The notes under the pieces: model-generated
The model's input: only the letters and a program-made list of their open reading frames with translations
Database searches by the model: none
What the model was told of the DNA's origin: nothing
Part shown: positions 19,101-23,779 of the stretch, one piece after another
Layout: every line of letters begins with the position of its first letter
Position numbering within the stretch: position 1 is the first letter of the stretch
Position numbers and translations under genes: made by a program
From: Apostichopus californicus
Taxonomy: Eukaryota; Echinodermata; Holothuroidea; Aspidochirotida; Stichopodidae
Direction of reading: 5' to 3'
NCBI GenBank assembly: GCA_020650975.1
Contig: JAIPMN010019003.1
Coordinates: 1-23,779, forward strand
Length of the DNA: 23,779 bases

Positions 19101-22100
19101 GCTCCGTGACAGTACGGCATCTTAATTTAACAAAAAACTACATAAATAAGATGTTCATGGAGTATTATAAGAACGCAATATTTCTAATTCTTAAAGTAAA
19201 TAAAAATGTCCAATTCAATTAAATACAGCAACATTCATTGAGTTTGTGTACATGAAGGTGAGTTCTTGGTGTGTGCTTTAAAGGTAACATAAACATATGC
19301 TTTAAAGACAATAGAAACGTTCCTTAATATGTATTCTTTCTTACGGTTTCAGACGCAAGTGAATGTCAAGTGCCCAAGAACGGATCTTCAAAGACTGTTA
19401 CAGCTGTTGTAATAGTTATCATTGTGTGTGTGCTCATGATTTCCGTTTTGGGGGCAACATTTTTCATCAAGCGAAGAGGTATATATGCAAAAGTTACTGT
19501 ATCTATGTCAATAACATTGAACCTTTTGAAATAGCGCATGTTAACAAATATTTACGAGTTATAAAAGCAACACGTCAATGAAGTTAACTTTAATACTGAC
19601 TTTATTTTTTTCCGTCATTGAGAAGCTCCCTGGAGAGCACAACTGATAAACTTTGATTGTATCATTAACTTTGCTTTTCATGTATGTCGCACAACTCGAT
19701 GTTTATACTAGATTAAACATTCATTTCAAGAAATTTATAATGTGAGTTTTCTTCAAGGCCGTTCGAAAAGTGAACCTGGCGGTAGTGGAATGAACATGTC
19801 CCAGATAGAATCACAAGAGACAGACACGGCAGATCCGAAACAAAATGAGTCATCCAACACAAAACACGAAAAGGAACCACTGTTACAGGGGCCGCTGGTA
19901 CGATTGCCTTTCGAAATTTGAAACTTGAAGCTATATAAATTAGGGTCATATTGCATTTAAAGTTGAATTTAAAGTATTATGATTACGTACGTATTTTCAA
20001 ACACATTAAACTTAGTTTCTCGAAATTCCATGTAATGTATTTTCAAACATTTGTAGGAACAAATCCTACAGGTAATAAATTGGCTTTCATTTAGTAGTAA
20101 AAAATTTAATTCCATTCGTACTTTATTTACAGCTAGAATTCGACAAACTTTTCAAGCCCTTTTACGAAAAAATAGTAGCTGGCAAGGTAATAGATTTTTG
20201 TATATTTCGCTTTTATTTTCGTTTGCTTTGTTTTCGTTTTTGGCTATTTGAGCAAGATTGAATATTATAGCCTATGATTTGTATTTCAGTTCCATATATT
20301 TTTGCAACATATGACAAACTTTGCATAGTCTGCCGTCAGCCATTCAGGTTTGTACCAAGAGCTGAATTCCTGATTTTTGTTGTCAATGTTTTTTCGATGA
20401 AATATTCATCACAATTCATTGACATTCCAAATTATTTGATATATTAAGGATATTTTATCTGGTAATATATTACTACTTCGAACAATAACACCTAAAGTAG
20501 GAGAACAATTTCTATTGCTATCTCATACGAACTTCACTTCAAATGTGTCTATAATTATCAGCGTGCAAAAATACGGAAAATGCAAGATGTGCTAAATGTT
20601 AAATGCTTTTCTCATGTCCTAGTTTTGCTAACAGTTTGCAACCTTTCGCCCACTTAATAAAAAACTTATTTTTAAATACTTTTTACTGAAATCACACACA
20701 GTGGTAATAGAAGTCTTTATTTGTGTGTACGAAATCTAGAGAGCAACAACAATAATCGGAAGTAAACCTTTTATTGTCATATGAGTATGGTAAAACGTTA
20801 AGACTAATGTATATTGAAGCTAATTTTTAGCACTTTTTCAAACACTTTTTCGTTAAACTGTGAATACTTCTTTTATGCAATGTAATGCAGAGCTTTGCTT
20901 TCTTGATAAGTTCTGATAAAGCGTTGTTAAGAGTTATAATCAATTATATAGTTCAAAACCTCTTCATTTATATCAACTAATTATAACGTTCAATACATGC
21001 AGTAGCATATCTATTCCTTTTTGAAGTTTTTAAATCAAAGTATAGACCATGGTAGCTGTTTTTCTGATCATTAGTCTTCTAAAGAAATACAAAGAAAGCA
21101 TTTTATAAATAATATCATATTTAAATATTACTGTCTTTCTTTTTCTGTTCGTATCTATCTATACTTTGCCTCTGTAGGCAACAGATGGAGAGTTTCAACG
21201 TCTATTGATCAAATTCATAGAGTCTTACGAGGTTAGTTTCCAGCAAATGCAGTTGACACACTTAAACTAATATGTTCGCATTAAATTGACAAATACTTTA
21301 TTAAAAATGGATTTCATTGATGTTATTCTGTGATAATTTTATAATGTTATTTCCAATAGGATGCCGATGTCAGAGAGTTTCTAGGAAAAAGTATATCTAA
21401 TTTGAATAATTCCAAAGAGGTAGGTTATTAATTATAAAATGGGTTTTAATTTTTGTATTTACTTTAACATCATAGACTGTTCTTCACTTAAACCTTGAAA
21501 TCAAGTTATTACATACCTGCTTTGTTATACATTGACTGTAATTCCACTCATTAATTATCATTGTAAGAGGTTTGAGAGAGACAAAGAGGTTAACAAAGAA
21601 TTTCAGTATTTTATGAACGATCGTACGCAATTGAAGATTTTGAAAAGGTAATGGAAAATTTATAACTCTCATTTTCGGACTGATTTGTCTTGATCTTTTG
21701 AAAACTGATTAAGTGAGCAGTTTGAAACTTAATCATATCATCCATTTCTCTTTCTGGTTTAACGATAGATTTACCAGAAAGGCATATTTTGAAAAACATT
21801 ACTTAGCAAATATAACTTCAAATATTATCTTCTTTCTATCAGGACTTACTTGCCATTGCTAAGTTCTTCTCGACAAGCAAATGGGTAAGAAATCATATCC
21901 TTTTGGGAATTTAGTTTGATTGCCTTCTCCATTCATGCTGTATATTATAATGTAATTTTGCTTAATCAAACCATAAACAATTTGATACTTTCCATTTACT
22001 TTGTTCCATTATAGATGGACCGGTTTTGACAATTACATAGTATTTTATTTCATTACTATTGCAATTTCCTCATATGATTGCTTCAGATTTCCTCTGATGG

Positions 22101-23648
22101 ATTCGTTGCAGTGCTGCAGACCGTGCTGGAAATGAAACAGGTACTTAACGACAATAACTTTCCGTATAGTACATTTGTGTTGCCCTCTTTTTATAGGTTG
22201 TCAATTATGAATAGGTTTGTGAACAGGACTTAAACTTATAGGGAACAGTGAAAACACAATAATTGTGGATGCTCGTTACTTGCGTTTGAAACAAACCCAA
22301 ACAAACATATAAACATACCTCCATCTTTGCAATAAGTTTTATGTATTTTTCGTATAATTTCATTTCGCATATTTGTTTTCCTTTTTACCCTGGTACTAGA
22401 AGGTAGGTCAATCGACGTATCTTACGTTAAGTCTATATAAAATGGAAATTAAGCAACTAACGAGTCATCTTTTCTGTGTATTGCTAATTTTATATAATTC
22501 CTTTAGTAAACCAGGCTGATAAGCATTCGGCAACCTTGAGTATTAATTTCATTATACTTGAAGATAATTTTTTGTTCTATTCGAATTGTGTAACAGTTAA
22601 CATCTAAAGACGGTCTTGATATCACAATGGAATTTTTGAACAAAGAGAAGGTAAGATTCTTCACTACAATTAATCTTCAACACTATAATTTCAATCAATT
22701 TACCTTGAACGCCTCCTGAAGAAAGTCCCTATTTGTATCAATTGCACGATGGTGTTACAAAACAATGGGACATGTACCCTCCATGACTTCTAATTTTTGG
22801 AGTTAAGAACTTGGTAGGGTGTAAAGTGTTGTAAGATGCTTCTCAGAGAACTCAGTTTATCAACATTTATATGCCCCGTTTTATCAAATATTTCTACTTC
22901 CGTGTTTTACATAGCAAATATATCACCGAATGCTCCACAATCACAACTGAGCCTACATCGCGTTATGCAGCCTACTATGAACTACCTATCATCGAATAAA
23001 GGCTTAATACAATGACGTTTGCTAGAGTCTAGCATTACTTCATAAAAATATGAATTAAATGAACAATTTATACAATATATTTACGAAGCTATAGGTGTAC
23101 ATGACTTAGCTGGTCAATTTAAGGTCTGTTTAACATTTAAGTCATATTTTCGTAATTGATCGCCTCTAATTGGTAATATATCATCTTATATACATTCCTT
23201 TACGTCACCATTGCTAAAGAAATCATCTAGAAAATGTATTTGTTCTAAATGAATTGGTAATTCAAAATGTTCCGTTTTGACACAGAGAAGGGAGCTAGAT
23301 CCATTTTCGAAAAGTTGGACAATTCAAAGAATCTGTTTTAAAAGCGATACCGCTTTTCTTTTCAGATTGGTTCAAAAGTTTTCATAGATATAACCAAGAT
23401 TCAAATGGATCAGAAAAGGGTAAGAAAGAAATCATTTGTCAGCATGATCATCTCAAACTGTGCTCTAAAGTGAATAACGCTAACGCAAACATTGTTCTGC
23501 TACTTGTAGAAATAGAGGCATTGGATTTCCTAGAAGTGAAAAAATAGAATTGGAAGAGGACACACCTTTAATGTTTTATCCGCACTCCAAACAGATAAAA
23601 GCTGAAGACTTGCTTCAAAGATTGAGAGTTGCAACTACTGAAAACAAG
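16071..23648 (+). CDS. Four-Ig transmembrane receptor with an 18-codon micro-exon cytoplasmic tail (3' end open)
   Basis: Exons: 16071-16119, 16573-16890, 17459-18103, 18722-19057, 19353-19478, 19758-19897, 20133-20186, 21178-21231, 21360-21419, 21843-21884, 22087-22140, 22597-22650, 23366-23419, 23595-23648. The joined frame is open for 680 codons. It encodes a signal peptide (1-16), four Ig-like domains (17-122, about 123-230, about 231-337, 338-449), a transmembrane helix (about 465-486), a polar linker (492-538) and a tail (539-680) made of eight phase-0 mini-exons. Ectodomain introns are all phase 1. The tail has no kinase, TIR, death or ITIM signature that I can see; it looks helical and repetitive. 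The gene is divergent from the pseudokinase receptor at 4682-11836 and has a similar ectodomain style, so joint function is a reasonable inference. No stop is reached, and the next intron contains a microsatellite that runs to the window end. I do not recognise a named family. Confidence 0.88.
16248..16267 (-). other. Candidate G-quadruplex tract in intron 1 of the Ig receptor
   Basis: The plus strand has C runs of 2, 6, 6 and 3 separated by single bases, so the minus strand (template for this gene) is G-rich and able to form a quadruplex. Confidence 0.45.
16573..16890 (+). CDS. Ig receptor exon 2: V-like Ig domain 1 lacking the F-strand Cys
   Basis: 106 codons, phase 1 at both ends. B-strand IISC (Cys42) and TVRW (Trp53) are present, and FSHEGLYTI occupies the usual DxGxYxC position with Ile103 in place of Cys. 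A second cysteine, Cys26, lies near the start, so any disulfide must be unconventional. Confidence 0.86.
17329..17352 (-). other. Strong G-quadruplex candidate in intron 2 of the Ig receptor
   Basis: C runs of 6, 4, 4 and 4 on the plus strand give four G runs of at least four on the minus strand, with loops of 1, 1 and 4 bases. This meets the usual quadruplex rule. It lies about 110 bases before exon 3. Confidence 0.55.
17459..18103 (+). CDS. Ig receptor exon 3: two fused Ig-like domains
   Basis: 215 codons, phase 1 at both ends. The first half has LVC, VEISW and EYFTC, a clear C-type Ig domain (about 123-230). The second half has LPLSC and ISLEC with additional cysteines (RCPRLWNC), a more divergent Ig-like domain. 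Two domains in one exon suggests loss of an intron between them. Confidence 0.88.
18722..19057 (+). CDS. Ig receptor exon 4: membrane-proximal Ig-like domain 4
   Basis: 112 codons, phase 1 at both ends. NISC and ELIC fit B- and F-strand cysteines, with extra cysteines in GCGSVDQMC near the start and in SQCDE. The core Trp is replaced (IQLTF). The layout CxxxxxxC before the B strand resembles exon 3 (DC...LC), which suggests duplicated modules. Confidence 0.85.
19353..19478 (+). CDS. Ig receptor exon 5: transmembrane helix
   Basis: 42 codons, phase 1 at both ends. [20 protein letters not shown] forms one membrane helix followed by the basic stop FFIKRR, giving a type I orientation. Confidence 0.9.
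19758..19897 (+). CDS. Ig receptor exon 6: polar cytoplasmic linker
   Basis: Encodes 47 residues rich in Ser, Glu, Gln, Asn and Lys, with no domain. It starts in phase 1 and ends in phase 0 at GCCGCTG|GTACGA. If this donor is not used, the frame runs seven more codons to a TGA at 19919-19921. Confidence 0.8.
20074..20079 (+). terminator. Candidate intronic polyadenylation signal AATAAA
   Basis: AATAAA lies 153 bases after the alternative TGA at 19919-19921 and before micro-exon 1. If exon 6 is not spliced, this signal could end a short transcript whose receptor lacks the repeat tail. Confidence 0.3.
20133..20186 (+). CDS. Ig receptor exon 7: 18-codon micro-exon 1
   Basis: 54 bp, phase 0 at both ends, TTTACAG and GGCAAG|GTAATA. 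The unit starts [14 protein letters not shown] and is amphipathic, fitting the repeat pattern of hydrophobic residues at unit positions 1, 6, 7, 10 and 14. Confidence 0.82.
21178..21231 (+). CDS. Ig receptor exon 8: 18-codon micro-exon 2
   Basis: 54 bp, phase 0 at both ends, CTCTGTAG and TACGAG|GTTAGT. It encodes a unit with [12 protein letters not shown], a likely helix that starts after Asp-Gly. A 991-base intron separates it from micro-exon 1. Confidence 0.82.
21360..21419 (+). CDS. Ig receptor exon 9: 20-codon micro-exon 3
   Basis: 60 bp, phase 0 at both ends, TTCCAATAG and AAAGAG|GTAGGT. The unit contains [10 protein letters not shown], again an amphipathic helix, and is two residues longer than the standard unit. 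Confidence 0.8.
21843..21884 (+). CDS. Ig receptor exon 10: 14-codon micro-exon 4
   Basis: 42 bp, phase 0 at both ends, CTATCAG and AAATGG|GTAAGA. It encodes [14 protein letters not shown]. Together with exon 9 it makes 34 residues, close to two standard units. Confidence 0.78.
22087..22140 (+). CDS. Ig receptor exon 11: 18-codon micro-exon 5
   Basis: 54 bp, phase 0 at both ends, TGCTTCAG and [26 protein letters not shown] shows the consensus best: hydrophobic, Ser at unit position 3, Asp/Lys at 4, then a helix. Confidence 0.83.
22597..22650 (+). CDS. Ig receptor exon 12: 18-codon micro-exon 6
   Basis: 54 bp, phase 0 at both ends, GTAACAG and GAGAAG|GTAAGA. The unit contains [13 protein letters not shown] and is closely similar to exon 13 (shared SKxx[LI]DIT), suggesting one exon duplication among the later events. 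Confidence 0.83.
23366..23419 (+). CDS. Ig receptor exon 13: 18-codon micro-exon 7
   Basis: 54 bp, phase 0 at both ends, CTTTTCAG and AAAAGG|GTAAGA. The unit contains [11 protein letters not shown] and aligns without gaps to exon 12. Confidence 0.82.
23595..23648 (+). CDS. Ig receptor exon 14: 18-codon micro-exon 8
   Basis: 54 bp, phase 0 at both ends, CCAAACAG and AACAAG|GTAAGT. The unit contains [12 protein letters not shown]. The open frame continues upstream past this acceptor, and GAAGAG|GACACA (exon starting at 23559, 30 codons) is an in-phase alternative. The 54-bp choice is preferred because it matches the other units exactly. Confidence 0.72.
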
Positions 23649-23677
23649 GTAAGTTTAATCTCCCAACTGCACTTATA

Positions 23678-23779
23678 CATCCATCCATCCATCCATCCAT
23701 CCATCCATCCATCCATCCATCCATCCATCCATCCATCCATCCATCCATCCATCCATCCATCCATCCATCCATCCATCCA
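23678..23779 (+). repeat. (CATC)n microsatellite at window end
   Basis: A perfect tetranucleotide repeat of at least 25 units runs to the last base. It sits in the intron after micro-exon 8. Its true length is unknown because the window stops inside it, which may mark a contig edge. Confidence 0.97.

Noticed and set aside
23297..23365. Extra micro-exon after GACACAG in intron 12
   Set aside because: The segment is briefly protein-like in one frame, but no GT donor occurs at a phase-compatible distance and the frame meets a stop.
23366..23648. One-base insertion or frameshift between exons 13 and 14
   Set aside because: Using the acceptor at 23509 gives a phase mismatch, which first suggested a broken gene. 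The acceptor CCAAACAG at 23594 restores phase 0 and yields exactly 54 bp like the other units, so no frameshift is needed.
1..23779. CRISPR arrays, bacterial operons, ribosome binding sites, replication origins and viral genes
   Set aside because: The window is intron-bearing animal DNA; none of these structures is visible.

Overview
This is eukaryotic genomic DNA from an intron-rich, AT-rich animal genome. It carries two spliced receptor genes facing away from each other. The multi-domain Ig receptors, small phase-1 ectodomain exons and short introns suggest a marine deuterostome invertebrate, perhaps an echinoderm such as a sea cucumber. That placement is inference from gene style, not from a marker gene.

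Layout. Positions 1-4550 hold no gene I can support. Positions 4682-11836 on the minus strand encode a complete 14-exon, 721-residue receptor: signal peptide, three Ig-like domains, one transmembrane helix and a tyrosine-kinase-like cytoplasmic domain. All the splice sites are canonical and all the phases agree. The kinase fold is recognisable (HQNIV, DIWSFG, RP), but the catalytic Asp and Asn, the DFG Gly, the helix-C Glu, most of the glycine loop and the activation-loop tyrosines are missing. It therefore reads as an intact, conserved-looking receptor pseudokinase. Positions 11544-14196 hold partial copies of one repeat family. Three of them contain a noncoding unit flanked by a 3' splice acceptor and a 5' donor on the minus strand, so they could be duplicated 5'UTR exons of the receptor. 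A polypurine tract and a pogo/Tigger-like terminal-repeat fragment also lie between the genes.

Positions 16071-23648 on the plus strand encode a second membrane receptor, open at its 3' end. It has a signal peptide, four Ig-like domains and a transmembrane helix. Its cytoplasmic tail is built largely from consecutive tiny phase-0 exons, of which six of the eight visible are exactly 54 bp (18 codons) and the other two are 60 and 42 bp. The 18-residue units share a helix-like pattern and match no family I know. The window ends in a (CATC)n microsatellite inside the next intron.

The two genes are divergent, share ectodomain style and exon phase, and both lack an active enzyme in their tails. 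A paired receptor/co-receptor system is a plausible inference. The 18-codon micro-exon array is the most unusual feature and the best candidate for an undescribed system.
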